Part shown: piece by piece, positions 44,170 to 57,500 of the stretch
How positions within the stretch are numbered: the stretch's first letter is position 1
How the letters are laid out: each line of letters opens with the position of its first letter
NCBI GenBank assembly: GCA_019009955.1
Contig: CM032231.1
Location: 107,168,501 to 107,232,500 of the forward strand
Reading direction: 5' to 3'
Origin: Riptortus pedestris
Taxonomy: Eukaryota; Arthropoda; Insecta; Hemiptera; Alydidae
Length of the DNA: 64,000 bases
Program-made: the position numbers and the translations under genes
Notes under the pieces: generated by a model
The model's input: only the letters and a program-made list of their open reading frames with translations
Databases searched by the model: none
Told to the model about the DNA's origin: nothing

Positions 44170-47100
44170 TTATTACTTTTTTAGCACATATATATACTGC
44201 TTATTACTGTTGTGTAGTGTTGTTGAACTTCGTGTATTAATAGACAAGATTTCTGGAATACATTTTGTGTTCTAAAGGGATGAAAAATGTACAAAATAAT
44301 TTACCATAATCTAGGAGCACTAAATTGTGAAAATCGAATATTTTATGTATTTTAAAAATCGAGTTATATTTGACTTTTAAAATATGTATTATTAAAACCA
44401 TAGTGACACATAGTAATTGAATCCCGCAAAGTTTGGGTGGTCTCGTGGGTGTGACCTGAATTCACGTAGGTAGAGTCAGATTACGTATAATTTTACTATT
44501 ATTATGAATAATATAAGAAAAGAAAATGGGATTTCCTTGGCTCAATATAATTTTTCAAAATGCGGTTTCTTCTCAGTCTTTTTTTCTTCAATTAGAGGAT
44601 AAAGTTCAATTTAAAAGTAAAATTCAACTTGGCTAAACAATAAAATGTGGGTGGTTTGTGTGGACCCTCGCCTTGTACGCCTCTGACCGGGCAAGGTCAC
44701 AAGGGTGACCACTCCCAAAATCAGTCTCAGGTTTGTTCGATATCCGGTTCCGCGTTTCTACATCGATTTACATTATTCAAGAACAATTTTTCAACACCCA
44801 CAACAATATTTATTGATATTTTATTAGTAATAGTTGGCAGATCAACTGTAAACTTTGAAAAACTTTAAATATTTCCTCCTAAAATAAATGTTTTCATCGT
44901 TTTTAAAATCATGGTATTTATCATTGCTCATTCTAGAAATTTAATTCAATACTTTTTTGAGCAAACTTCATTACTTATCGGCTACTTATGAAAACTAATC
45001 CCCCCCAAAAGATTGTGTTAACTAAAATACTGAATAGTCCATTCTCTTCAATACTTTTCAGAAATGTCCTTTCGTTATGTTACAGCAGTTCTTTGGCATA
45101 AAGAATTTATATCCTCTTTGGTGAGATTATTAAGTAATCAGCTGTTAATAAAAAAGTTAAGTTGGGGTCTTGTCATTGTGGTAAGATTCATATTAAGTTT
45201 TCAACTTTAAAACACTGAACAGCCATCAAACTAATTCATTCATGGAATGTTTATTGGACGAATATTGACGAATACATGCTCCTTCATGGTCTCAATTAAA
45301 TCTGGTTTCCTATAAAAAATATAATTGTATTATCTTAGCTCTTGTTGGAAAAAATATAATAAAATTATGGAGGCTTTCAGCTCCATATTTCAAAGAGTTA
45401 ATCATTCTGAATCTCAAATAAATACTTCAAATAAATAAGTTAAATACAAAATAACTTTTAGCACAGAAAATTAAATTTTAAATAGAATTTTTTTTTACAC
45501 ATTCATTAATGAAATCGATTTTAACGAATATTGTCGATTATTTATTTTGACTCAAAGTAAACCTTCACAAATAAATGAAAAATTGAATTCTCATGAAGCC
45601 TCTGCTGTATAATACCTTGAAATAGTTGATGCTCTAATGCAAAAGCTCGTATTCGTTAGTCCTTAACTTTGTTGAGACTTCCAAAGGGTTTTGTCAATGA
45701 ATAGGTTAAACTAATCTTTAAATTTTGAAAACCATTCATTTCTATTAACGGTTAACAGCTCTTTTGAACTTAAAGTTTTTAAATATTCGTCCAATCCCCA
45801 CTTCCTACTTCAGAGATAATACAAGAGAATGACTAAAGTACATTGGTACGTGGTAAAGGTTTGGGATTATTTAGTGCTTAAGTGAACCCAATCTGTATAT
45901 TTCCAAGGGAGACATTTCCTACTTTAACCAATCTACTATACGGGTACCATAGGTCAAATAAAGACCAATGATAGATTCCTCAAAAGAATTTCATTTATAA
46001 ATACCTATTATTACAACGGCAATCCTCAAAGTACGAACCACAAACAAAAAGTTTTTTTTTAAGAAATGTAAATCTTATAAAGGATTCCGTAATACTTTGG
46101 CATGCATGATTAATGAATGACTTATCAAAATACTCTTTGTCAATGGGGTGTTTTCAACATGTTCGATTCGCATCAAAATTATGAATTTATAACTTTGTTT
46201 CTCGTTTTTCTCCTCTGTAGGCTTCATCCCTAAAGGTGGTTCGTATCATATTTCATTTGAATTTTGGGACACAAACGAGACGCCAACACTGTTTTCCTGA
46301 GTCCCGGCGTATACTAAATAATAATACCCACTCCCAATTTGCATATCAATAACACGTAGACACACGCTCAACGGAATACAACGGGCACAAAAAGAAGTTG
46401 TTATTAACATGAACAAGGCTGAAACCAGCTATTTATCTGGGACAAAACAATGGATATTTATAGCTACAAGAACGATTGTATAAGCAAATAAAATAAAGAA
46501 ATACAAAAGCTTTGGAATAATTTACGAAATACCTCAAAACAATTTTCTATAATAGCCTATCCAGTTCGTATCCACAAATTTCAATGTAACACTGATTTGG
46601 AATAACTGATTGGTAATTCTATATTTTTATTTTATTACATACAGACTTTGAAAAAAAGGAGACCAATTATTAGTTCCTCTTAATCGAATTCCTTCACTAA
46701 AATATTTATTTATTGGAAAAATACTCGTTTCTTAAATAACACCAGAAATCAAGATTGAATTTTGAGACGTGGTTGATGAATAATTCTATACATAATTAGC
46801 TTATTTTTAAATGTGAACATAACGTTATTTTTTGACGTATCTCTAATAAAGGAAGTTTATTGTAGGGTGTATACACTTCCTTCATTGTAGTTCTACTTGC
46901 GCAGTTTAAGAGACTTCCGAAAGACGCGCCATGCTAAGTATAAAGAAAAAGTTGGTTTTTAAACAATAGTTAAAATGAGGTTTTGAGGCGGTCGTGGGGG
47001 AGGGCACTATTTTGGTGTAGCACACAAAATTTAATTTGCCATCCATTTTTTCTCCCGGTGCTCTCTTATCATCGTGAGTCAATTAAATAAAGAAGTAGTA

Positions 47101-48073
47101 ATCATTGGGCAGCCGTTTGCCAGGCTCTGGTCCTACAAGCCCAAGATTTTTATTTCATCATTTTTAATCTCGCCCGGTACGGTCAATATTCTAACGGCTT
47201 TGACATTTTAGCAGACTTCCCCCGTTCTATTGAACAATAGACATTCAAAAGTGTACATAATCTATATATCTTGACTAAGGGACATTATTTTAAAGGATAA
47301 ACAAAATTACCAGAAGACTGAGTGGAAATCATATCGTATTCCTGACTCGAAACAGACACAAAGGAACAGTGATGTCAATCAAATCTCATCTTCAATTCCG
47401 ATGTTCTCACTAAAAAAATGAAGAGATCCTGGCGTAAACGATGCATTGTGTTGAAGTTAGACACAAGTCATTACGTGACATTATGTTGTTACGTAAATAG
47501 TTAGTTAGTGTTGAGGGCATACATAGGTGAACATGAGAAACTACGAAAGTTTCTAATAATATTTGATCTACAACAAAACTTTTGACAACAATTGTAAAAT
47601 AAGTTAATCTATAAAATAAGCTCATACTCGCGAGTACTTGAGCCATGTTGGGTCAGAGAAAAAGCACTTAGTACTTGTACTGTTAAATATATCATATATT
47701 TTTTTCTTTGGCCGAGTTCACGTCCAGTTCTCATGAGGCTATCCCTGTATTTATTATTCTATAAATCAAAGAAAATAATTTTTGTGTACTGAAAAAAATC
47801 TTTCATTTCAAAACGTACGAAATATCACATTTATAAATAGTTAGTTCTCATATTAGTTGCTATTTTAATAATGGATTCCATCATTTTTATTGTTTGATTA
47901 CCATAGGTCCCGTTTAGGTCAACTGGAAAACCTTTGAGAGGTTATGCTGTTAGATGTAAGACATATTGCCAAAAAGTATTGATTTGAAGTATGGTGGTGT
48001 ACAACTTATGACAACAAATATAGTCATAAGTTTTACACTATTTTTTTTGTATAATGATTATAAATATAGATAT
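44170..48073. other. About 3.9 kb of AT-rich intergenic DNA
   Basis: No repeat-family copy, RNA gene or convincing reading frame. GC-richer patches at 44650-44740 and 46970-47200 carry no recognisable motif. The reverse ORF 47410-47646 (78 codons) has no domain. Confidence 0.4.
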
Positions 48074-48300
48074 GGGGCTCAGGTTAGGCATGTGAGTTAA
48101 AGCGTTGGCTTTAATAGTGGAATTATGGGCATGGTAAACCTAAAGTGGCGAGTTCGATTCCTACGTGGGCAAATAGGAATTTATTTAGTGACGAACTCGT
48201 TAAATATAATCCTTAATCCCACCCTGGCTAGAAAAGGGAGGTAACCTGTAGATAACCCGCCCCAATTAGCCTAGCAGCATAAAGTGGAAGTAATAAATAA
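48074..48300 (+). mobile_element. tRNA-Leu-like SINE, copy 9
   Basis: Head GGGGCTCAGGTTAGGCATGTG, B box GAGTTCGATTCCTACG, body CCCTGGCTAGAAAAGGGAGG, tail GGAAGTAATAAATAAATA. Flanks ATAAATATAGAT on the left and ATAAATACAGAT on the right form a 12-base duplication with one difference. Confidence 0.92.
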
Positions 48301-51095
48301 ATACAGATGATAATTTGGTTTTTATATTAATGATAATGTTATAATACATATTAGTGTTAATGTAAATAAAATATTTGTTTTGTTTTTTTATTTCTGCCTA
48401 TAACGCCTCTAAGATTCACCCAGTGTTCATTAGAAAAACATTGAGGGATCCTTTGTTTTAGTATAATTTTAGAGTAAATGTATTAATTGAGCAATAAATG
48501 GGGTCAACTTATTGTTTAACTCACCACTTTACTTGGTATGTATAGTTCTCTGGGTGACAAGTTTCCACTGTTGTAGGATAAAACAGAAACCAGCATTTCT
48601 CTACTAATCATTTTACTTACCTTAGTGCATTGGAATTTGATATGATGAGTAAATGTTTCCATTCAATAAAACAAATCAACTTCCCTCCTTATGTAACCGT
48701 CAATATTATGCTTCTATCAATACTTATCATTTCTTGCATCATCTATAAAAGGGCGGCTGTAAAGTCGTCTGGGTGTTGCGACTCTCACGTGATAATGTTG
48801 ACGTAGTGAGGCCCGAAGTTGTCCTCGAAGGACGAACGATTAAAATTACTCAGACCTTTAAATTAAAAGACCTTGGCTATGCGAGGCAGGAACAACAGGC
48901 ACAGCTGTCTCAGCCCAGGTCGTGGATATGGTTTATAAACATGGATGGGGAGTATGGATAGTGGAATTATGGAAATAATAAAAATGTTATTATGTTGCAT
49001 ATATCGAAACAAACATTTAGGACTTATCATTTGCTTTTTTTGTTTTTAAATAATTTACAGAGGCAAATTAGGTTTAAATATTAAAACATACAGATAGGCT
49101 TAAAAAAAAGACATACAGATAGTTAGAATAACGGATTTCACACTAACAGACCGCTAAACGTTTTAGAAGGCTAATTCCATCTTCAGAGCTTTATGAATAC
49201 AACGACTAAACTTTCGAAATAACAAAGTCAAACAATCTCAACAATATAGAAAACTGTAACATGCATACGTTAACCTGTTTCGGCTCAGCGGTAATCTGTG
49301 GTCTGCATTTGTTTTTTTTGTTGTACAGTTTGAAGATGAAAGCACCTCTCAATGAATTGTTTTGAAGAAGAAAGATTTTCTAATAAACTGTATTTGTTGG
49401 CATTTAATGCCAACACTAATTTACATGTACTTTTTTCTGCCTGACAATAATATGATTCCTTTTTTTTTGGTTTACTTTACTAAAAGAGTAAATAATAAGA
49501 AGTGATAGAAGATATTTCGATATTTTTTGTCCCCTGTTAAACTAGAGACATTTGTATTAACATCTAATAAAATTGACAAAGGAGTATTACCATTCTCAGC
49601 TTGAATTATTGAAACCATCATTACGAACTTATTTTATGAACTAATCGGGTAAAGGTTGGAAATAAAAAATTGGCCAGGTGCAGCGCATGTAAAAATTGAG
49701 GTAACATGTTCAAACAATAAATAACAAAAGGTTAAAAATAAAAAGCCATCAATACAAATAACAGCACATATTATCGGGGAAAACTTCAATTGTTTAAATT
49801 CAAAAATTAACATAACCATAAATAATTCAATTACAACTCATAAAATGTTTTTTACAAGCTTTTAAAATGATCATATAATGATAATTATTCAAAGTAGTAA
49901 AGTCTTCGATCTTACCAATGTCTGGGGTTTCTATCACGCATGAACTTTGACGTCAGCACAAACGTGCCAAAGTTCTTTTAAAATAATAAAATAGAAAAGA
50001 AACTGATTTGCGTTTAAAAAGTTATAAATTAAGCTAGAAAATTATAGAAATTCTTTAGATAATTATGTAAATTAAAAATGTAATGCAAATTAAAAGAATT
50101 TCGTTTAGCGCTTTGATCAAATATATAGCCCTAAAATGGCTCAAAACAAATGAGCACTATTAATTTAATCTTGTGAATTATATGTTTCACGCTTTTAAAT
50201 GTGGTAAATACAATTTTTTTTTAGTTATAAGTCATGATTGTAAATCATTTGAGAGTTATTCATTTTCATATTTATTAGGACAAAAATATATAAATCTTAA
50301 AATATTTTAAATTTTGGTTCTAGGAAGTACGTTTCTTATGAATAGTCAATTAATCGTTATAAATTAATGCCAACATAATATCAATATTGTTAACGTCAAG
50401 AATTGGGTATCTGGTTTCTTCGGAAGGCGCTTTTTATATTAGGAAAAACAGGTGGCTAATAAATCAATATCATCAGGAAGTACATAATACATACTGATAT
50501 AATAATATTTTAAATGTTTAATTTATTACTAAATTTACATTGTACCATTGCTGAACGAATTGTATTTAAAATTTAAATATATTGTTTCGTTGAGCATTAT
50601 TGGATTTTTATTGACATATATTTTTTACATTGGCAGTTCCTTATTATTATTATTAACTAACAAGTAAGTATAGCACCTGATCGTGACTGAATAGCTGCCG
50701 GAGGTACAACACTATATTTTAAGATTAATTAAACTAGCAGTAACTGAGATACTGCTGGGTCGGCTGCCGTTACTTGACTGTTTTATTTATTTTTATTTGA
50801 AACATGTGTTGTATATAAAAAATACATATAAAACAGCTAATTTGGTTTAATAAAAATGTGAATTAAAATCAGCTGATACCAGAAGGTATAATTGAAGTAA
50901 TGTATACAGTTTTTGGTATTTATTTATCCACTTTTGAAGCCAAACTTTTGCACACGTCTTCCTGTAGGTCAGAAGAGGGAGGCAAAACTGATAAAAAATG
51001 TAATAATTTGAAACTGTAAACTTTTTATACAAATTCAGTCAGATCTTTCTAAGCACAATTTTATTCTTCAAGTCTTAAATAAATTATTTATTAAA
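48301..51095. other. AT-rich intergenic DNA with one module relic
   Basis: 48740-48960 has ordinary composition and an ORF of 62 codons (48773-48961) with no recognisable domain. Module f lies on the minus strand at 49140-49190: CTCTGAAGATGG, then a decayed stem and TAAAACG. Otherwise nothing was recognised. Confidence 0.35.
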
Positions 51096-51330
51096 CTATT
51101 TCTGTTTTTGTGTTACATTTATTTTTTTTTTTTGTTTCCTACTTTGGTTTTGATTTCCATTTCTGTGTTTTGTTTTTCCATTTGGTATTGTGATCCATTC
51201 CAGTCCTGTTTTTCCTTTCAGTTCTGTTTGTCTGTTTCTGTTTTCTGTTCCATTCCTGTTTTTGTGTTCCATTTCTGTTTCGTGTTACTTTTCTATTTTT
51301 CGTGTTACATTTCTGTTATGTTGTTTTATG
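51096..51330 (+). repeat. Degenerate minisatellite, about 19-bp unit
   Basis: About ten loose repeats of a unit like TTCCATTTCTGTTTTTGTG, with variants TTCCATTCCTGTTTTTGTG and TTACATTTCTGTT. The F/C/S-rich ORF at 51108-51344 is its translation and not a gene. Confidence 0.75.
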
Positions 51331-51980
51331 TTCGTTTAAATTAATTTTGTTTCGTTTCGTTTTTTTTTTTTTATTTTTTAATTTCATATAGTTTTTTTTT
51401 CCCGAGCAACATCGCCACAGCTGCAAAGCTCCAAATAAATAAATATATATTTTTAAATAAATTAATGTGTAAATAATACGTTTTTAAATTCACTTAACAA
51501 TCTGATATTGTAAGGACAACAAAAAAGAAAAACAATAGATTATTAAAACCATATTTATGTCTCTACTAGTTTCGGGCCCATACGACTCCTCGTTAGGAGA
51601 ACATATAACACTACGAGGTAACGACAAGAGCAGGCTTCGTTGTCATGTAGGACCTTCCTCTAGTTGTACCAGCCAGAGAATGGATTACAAAGTATGGCGG
51701 GTCGGGTCAGCTGATTTAGATGTATACGGCACAAAATTAAAATATAAATTAAAGTTTTTAAAGAAATTAGCTTCATGCGATATATCTATGTATAAATATT
51801 GACCATTTTAAATACATTAAAAAAAAATGTTGTTTACAGTTCTCTTAGAAATTGCTAAACGGTTCAAAATAGAACCGGAATAGGTATTGTGTGGATTTTG
51901 GTAGCATTGAGAATTGTATCATCTAAACCGTTGCCTTATCGAGGCTTAAAACACATACACACGCACACACACATACACAC

Positions 51981-52032
<52 letters not shown>

Positions 52033-52254
52033 AAAGAAACCAAAACAAAAATACAGATTGCCTAGATTTCTGTATAATTCTATCTTTTGGGTACTTTTTG
52101 AACAAAAAATTGTAAAGTGATTTTTTTCTGAAAATTGAGCATTGCCTGTCACCTAACGTCAACTCTGAATGGAATGGAACAAATATAATTATTTATTAAA
52201 TTGGTTTTCACAATTACATGTTCCTCGAAGACGATTCCCTGAATCATCCAAACC
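51331..52254. other. AT-rich intergenic DNA with CA and AT microsatellites
   Basis: (CA)n at 51953-51980 passes into (AT)n at 51983-52029. The ORF 51557-51802 (81 codons) has no domain. Confidence 0.5.
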
Positions 52255-52579
52255 ATACTCGATACATAACACATGCATGCAACTTTTAAATTCGTAGTCG
52301 TAAATGGTTCAAATGGGGTAGAAATAAGAGGAATTCAGAGGGGGTATTCGAAAATTCAAAATATCTCAGTTATAATTAGTCTGGTCTTAAAATATTTTAG
52401 AACCAATCTTGTTCAACTATTGATGGCCAACAACTTCTCTACTATAAATTTCGTAACTCAAATATAAAGCGAGTTATTCATATTTTCTTCTTTTTAGCCA
52501 CCAGAAATTTCTCTATTGTAAAACTTCACTTGGGAAATCTGCATAGTTTACGCAGCCCCTACGTGACGGACTTTTTTTT
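52255..52579 (-). mobile_element. DINE-like element, copy 13 (5' half)
   Basis: Reverse copy ending at right with TTGGGAAATCTGCATAGTTT then ACGCAGCCCCTACGTGACGG and ACTTTTTTTT. The left part holds AATTCAGAGGGGGTATTCG and AAAATATCTCAGTTATAATT. The AT tract and 3' terminus are missing. Confidence 0.78.
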
Positions 52580-53789
52580 GTTTGGCATATACTCTTTGGA
52601 GCCGATGTTCTTGAATCCGTGAAGAAAATTACTCAGGAGAATTTCTCAGAAAAAGAGTTTTTCAGAGTCATTATTTTTTGTGTTAAAGAAAAGCTTTCCA
52701 TTTAAAGATTGCATGTTCCTAAAATAGATTGAATAAATCCCAATATCACAAGTTTAGAATCATGGGAGTATATGACATCAGCCTTCAATTCTTTCTCGGC
52801 TTATCAGTGGCTCAGGGAATTCTCCCAAGCTGTCTATAAAGATATCAAGATAAGAATTAAACTATAGCCGGAGCGAACGCTTAACGGTATAGAGTGTGGC
52901 TAGGAAATGAGATGGTAGGCGCCGGCGGATGTTCAAAAATACCAACCAAATATTTAGATGGCAGCCAGGTTAGCCAACCACACCTCGTCTAGCCACCGGT
53001 AGGAGACAAAGCCTATAAACAATCATTCAGGAGCCGTTCATCCAAAGAGGTCCATTCCTGTTTTGTGAAAAAGTCTTGCAGCACGTGATGGGGTCGTGTG
53101 GCCACAAGGTCGACACGCCCTTTCTCGCTGTCTACCTCCCATTAGCTGACTATGCTTTGTCGCTAGGCATCCTAAGAATTTCTGCGTATTTCATTTAGCC
53201 CCCCCCCCCTTAAACCAAAAAAAAAAGAACTAAATCAACTAACACTCTGGCTAAAGAGTCCATAAAGATCTCCAGTCAGTGATGTGCTTCCTTTTAGTAA
53301 AGGAATACCTCTTCCTAAAATTTCCGTATGATTTCAATCAATATAAGCTCTAGAATGGCATGGCAGTAATAAAATCATATTACCATATTTTATAAACTAC
53401 CATCTTGAAAGGAAGCTCTCAAGAAATACTGTTAGCTGAATACTAATATTTTAATACAGGATGTCTTCCTCAATTAACTAAGTTAAATCATAATTAATAA
53501 AACACTTTAATCGAAACTTTCAAAAAGCTGATTTTTTATCCCTATTTCCAACAAATCCACTTGCTTCAACAAAATCTCTACTAAAAAAAAATATGGAATG
53601 ATTATTAAAGAAAGAATAATTCAGGGGAAAATTATTGAAATGAAAGCTAAAATCATTTAATAATAAAATTCTAACTTCCATTTTATTGCTCTTTTTGTAA
53701 AAAATATCTCACCAGACAATAATAATTTCGATTTAATAGTTGTAAATTCGTGCAAAATTAGGGTTCCGGTTGAAGGAACTTGTTCTTAA
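52580..53789. other. Intergenic DNA with a GC-richer block
   Basis: 52850-53190 is distinctly GC-richer (for example TAGGCGCCGGCGGATG at about 52917), with no frame or repeat match; nature unknown. The rest is AT-rich. Confidence 0.35.
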
Positions 53790-54496
53790 ATTTGAGTATA
53801 GAATTCTATGTCCCCATACTTAATGGTGCTACATTTTTTCGTCATCAATAGAGTATATAGTACATCATACAATCCCTTTTATAGACGTGCCTGTCATTAT
53901 ACCAGCCCCCAACCCGAAGATTATCTTAAATTCAAAGAGAATATGAAGAAAGTAAGATTAGTAAGTCAACTTAGAATTTCAAAAAACGACTACTTGAAGC
54001 TTTATCACAATAAAAAAATGAAAGTAATAAAATCGGGAGAAATTTGTGAATGCTGCCAGGAATTTATATCAGATGGATTAAAACATTTATTATTGCAATG
54101 CTCGGAATACAGCTATTACAGAGAGCAAAACATGAAGATGTTTATAGCCCCAAGGGATGACTTAATGTCACTGGAAAATATTCTTCACATTGAGGACATT
54201 TATAAATTGAACATGATTTACTCATTCCTGTCAGCAGTATTCATTTAGGCAACGACATAGTTTATACCATTATCATGAAAATTAAACACTATAATTTAGA
54301 AAAGTTAACGCATCATAGTAAACAACTAAACAAAAGTAAATATTTATATGTTGAATAGTACTAATCAGATTAAATTATAAAGAATTTTAGAAGTTTAAGT
54401 ACCGGAAAACATTTAATAAAAAGAAAAATGGAAAACGTATTATTTTATTGTATATAGTAGGTTTATATTATGTCACTAGATCATATATTTATATAT

Positions 54497-54540
<44 letters not shown>

Positions 54541-54640
54541 TTCTTTTGTATATTACTAGTGTGATTGCTAACACTAAATGGGCCAGACTCAGGCTAAAAT
54601 ATGTATATACGAGTATTAGCCAATAAAAAAATAACTATCT
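53790..54640 (+). pseudogene. 5'-truncated LINE, C-terminal part
   Basis: An open frame at 53808-54248 (146 codons) ends with CECCQEFISDGLKHLLLQCS followed by EYSYYREQ. A C-x2-C then H-x4-C set, followed by Y-x-x-x-R, is the C-terminal zinc-knuckle-like motif common in jockey/I-type non-LTR retrotransposons. The catalytic reverse-transcriptase domain is absent, consistent with the usual 5' truncation. Downstream are an AT microsatellite (54498-54537) and ATTAGCCAATAAAAAAATAA with CTATCTATCTAT near 54617, a plausible 3' tail. The frame being intact over 146 codons suggests a fairly recent insertion. The exact clade is not determined, and the ATG at the start is probably internal. Confidence 0.55.
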
Positions 54641-54924
54641 ATCTATAATGGTGCTAAATGTTTTCGTCTTTTAAATTTGTACATGTCATTTTCTTTAATG
54701 AAACGTATTAAAGATAAAATAAAAATAAAAATGATTCAAATAAGGAAAAAATGTTACATTTATCCTTTAGTAGCATTAAAAAAATAATGTTGATTGTGTA
54801 ATTTTTATGTAATAGGTCATTTGATGATAATTTCATCGGAAACCTCTCATCAGCCCCTGGGATTTTTCGCTCCTCGATTTTGTGAATTACCAATTCTACA
54901 TCCAGGAAATATGTATGCTAAGCA
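54641..54924. other. AT-rich intergenic DNA
   Basis: Nothing recognised. Confidence 0.4.
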
Positions 54925-55538
54925 ACGTGCAGCAGATTTCCCTTAATGTGTCTCATGATGACGCGTTTGTCGAAATCAAATATCAAATGTTCATCGATCC
55001 TACCAAGTAGATGATGAATATGAGGTCCTTTCAAAACTAAATTTATTTATATTGGCATTTGTCGGTTATCGCTCTAGCGCTCGTAACTTTTATCCGCTCG
55101 ATATCTAATCATTTACACTAATGCTTGAAATTGGACCAGGATTACATAAATTCATTAATAAATTTCATTGAACATTTACTATGTTCTCAATGGCATCAAA
55201 ATTTAAAATGTTACTTTCTAAACTACATTTCTTCTTTATTAATACCATGTTCGGCACGCAACCATTTTCGACAATAAGTGCGGGGGGGGGGAATTTAATT
55301 CTCTATAAATGTTGTCTCTTTTCACTTTTTATTATTTCAAATATTATACACGATATTCTCATCAGACATTAGCTACTATTTCTCATCATACCAAGATGCG
55401 ATTTCATTAACTGTGTACATAGGTGTTTTAGTATAGGAGATACAGAGAATAGGTAGTGAGTTGAGATCATCAGCGTGTCATGTATAGGCTTGAGGGAAAT
55501 GTGCTTAGTTTTCGCATCCCCTGCGTGATGGACTTTTT
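54925..55538 (-). mobile_element. DINE-like element, copy 14
   Basis: Reverse copy. The left end has the 3' side (GCAGCAGATTTCCCTTAATG, ATGTTCATCGATCCTACC) and the right end has GGGAAATGTGCTTAGTTTTC and GCATCCCCTGCGTGATGG. Internal CGCTCTAGCGCTCGTAAC is present. The AT tract is absent, replaced by ATTTATTTATATTGGC. Confidence 0.8.
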
Positions 55539-56591
55539 CAGTTAGCGTCAGTCGTGGTTCCATAACATCACCCATTTGCATATATTGAACAGATGATTTA
55601 CGTAGACATAATGGTCCATATCCCCAGCTCATCCTCCTTCACTGCTGTTGTGCTTGTTTCCCATTTTTCTTTATATTCGAATGCTTCTTCTTTTAGCCAA
55701 TTCTTACTTTCTTTATGTAGACGTTACTCAATTTAGTTCTTTACACTATCTCGTAGTCGCTGGAACAGGAAACGTCTCTTGTAGTTCCTGTGCATTTTAT
55801 TTACTTTCCTTTGAAGGCCTTCGTACTTACCTCAAGGTTCGTGGTTTCAATGTCTTAATTTATATTCAGTTTAAATACTTTCTCAGCTCTGTTTACACGC
55901 ATACTTGACACACCTTAACGCCCAACCAGAAGTACCTGCTAAACAACATATGACAAATGTAATCTCTAAATTAAATATATATGTGACAGATGTAGTCTGT
56001 AAAATAGATAATGTTAAATACATTATTCACCTGAGGGACTTGTCACGTGTTGACATCCAACACATACTTACACAATGCCGGATTGCCACCAAATATTAAA
56101 GTAAAATAGAAATTTAAGAGGGAAGAGTTAGTACTGAACCATTATTGACTCTGTGATATTACACGATATACGAAATGAACTGAATACATTACAGCTCCAA
56201 TAAGTCTGTTTAAAATCAAACTAAACTACTGAAAAACTTAGTGATACAGGACTTACTTAAGACACTGACGCACAAAGAGGCGATGTTCTGATAAGAAAAT
56301 AGGAATATGATTCGTATTCCCATGTGTTTTTTTTTTCACAGGAGGAATTAATCAAAGGAAATATAAGTTCAGAAAGATCATTGAATATATGAACAATGAG
56401 GTAAAGATATTACTGGAATACTTTAAGAATTACACATTATTATTTCCAAATTAATATCTACAATTACTTCTATCTAACTGTAATTAAACTGACTAAGGAA
56501 GCGTAAAACATTACAGTAATGTCACTTTATTCTTCAAACAAAAAATGTCCTTCAGGCAATTCTCCGTAATATCCATCTTTGCGTAGTTTCT
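55539..56591. other. AT-rich intergenic DNA
   Basis: ORFs at 55369-55632 (-), 55648-55908 (+) and 55905-56099 (+) carry no recognisable motif. Confidence 0.35.
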
Positions 56592-56602
56592 AAAGGAATT
56601 AA

Positions 56603-56839
56603 GGGCTCAGGTTAGCCATGAGAGTTAAAGCGTTGAACTTTATCTCACATGGTAAACCTAGAGTGGTGAGTTCGATTCTTGCCTGGGCAAAGGAAATTGT
56701 TTAGTGACGAAATTCATTAAATAACGTCCTAAAATCCCACCCTGGCTAGAAAAGGGTGGTAACCAGTAGATAACCCGCCCAGATTAGCCTAAGTTGCAAA
56801 AAGTGGACGTTAATAAATAATAATAATAATAATAATAAT
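56603..56839 (+). mobile_element. tRNA-Leu-like SINE, copy 10, with target duplication
   Basis: Head GGGCTCAGGTTAGCCATGAG, B box GAGTTCGATTCTTGCC, body CCCTGGCTAGAAAAGGGTGG, long (TAA)n tail 56811-56839. Exact repeats AAAGGAATTAA at 56592-56602 and 56840-56850. The right repeat runs into the 5' A run of DINE-like copy 15. Confidence 0.95.
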
Positions 56840-56847
56840 AATAAAGG

Positions 56848-57500
56848 AATTAAAAAAAGCCCGACCTGCATTTGCTGTGTAGTACATTTCCCACCAGTTG
56901 TAATGACCTATACGTTATTTCTCGTGTAATAAGAAGTCTATGTAAAAAGGGATTAACATGCATGCTGGGCATGGAATGCTCGTGACTCACACAAATTAAA
57001 AATTCAATGAAGCCTCGAAACAAGAAAATACATATTTCTCGCTTTAAATTCAAGTTCGAAAAAACAAATCGTTGAACAATAATTGTAGGGCATTAACTGT
57101 TTAACAAGATTGATTATATGACATATTTCGATTCGACCCATAATACCTTGGATATTTTGAATTTTCGTATTCAACGTACTATTTACATATAGGGTTGTCT
57201 GTCTTTGTCCTTAAGTGTCTATGTGAGGCCGATCCTGAGTCTGGCAAGAACAACTTCCTTCCGTCTAGTATGTACACCAATGGCCACTCCGGTGTTGCTC
57301 GATGGCCACTCCCTAATTATATTTTGATACCTCGGAGGCTGTTATAAACAGCTCTAAATTCGGAAAGTAAAATATTGATTTAGAGAAAGCCATATTTAAT
57401 AATTAAGATGGGAAAACGATTTTTCATGATATATCACCCTGTTGATAATATGACATAAGCAGGGGTGGGGGTTTACTAAAGCCATCTAATGAGAAATATT
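56848..57500 (+). mobile_element. DINE-like element, copy 15 (decayed)
   Basis: 5' end AAAAAAAGCCCGACCTGCAT, then AGTACATTTCCCACC in place of the subterminal repeat. TTTCGATTCGACCCATAATA and GATATTTTGAATTTTCG occur at about 57127-57165. A further family segment (ATATGACATAAGCAGGGGTG) lies at 57448, after unrelated sequence at 57190-57430. There is no 3' terminus. Confidence 0.55.
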
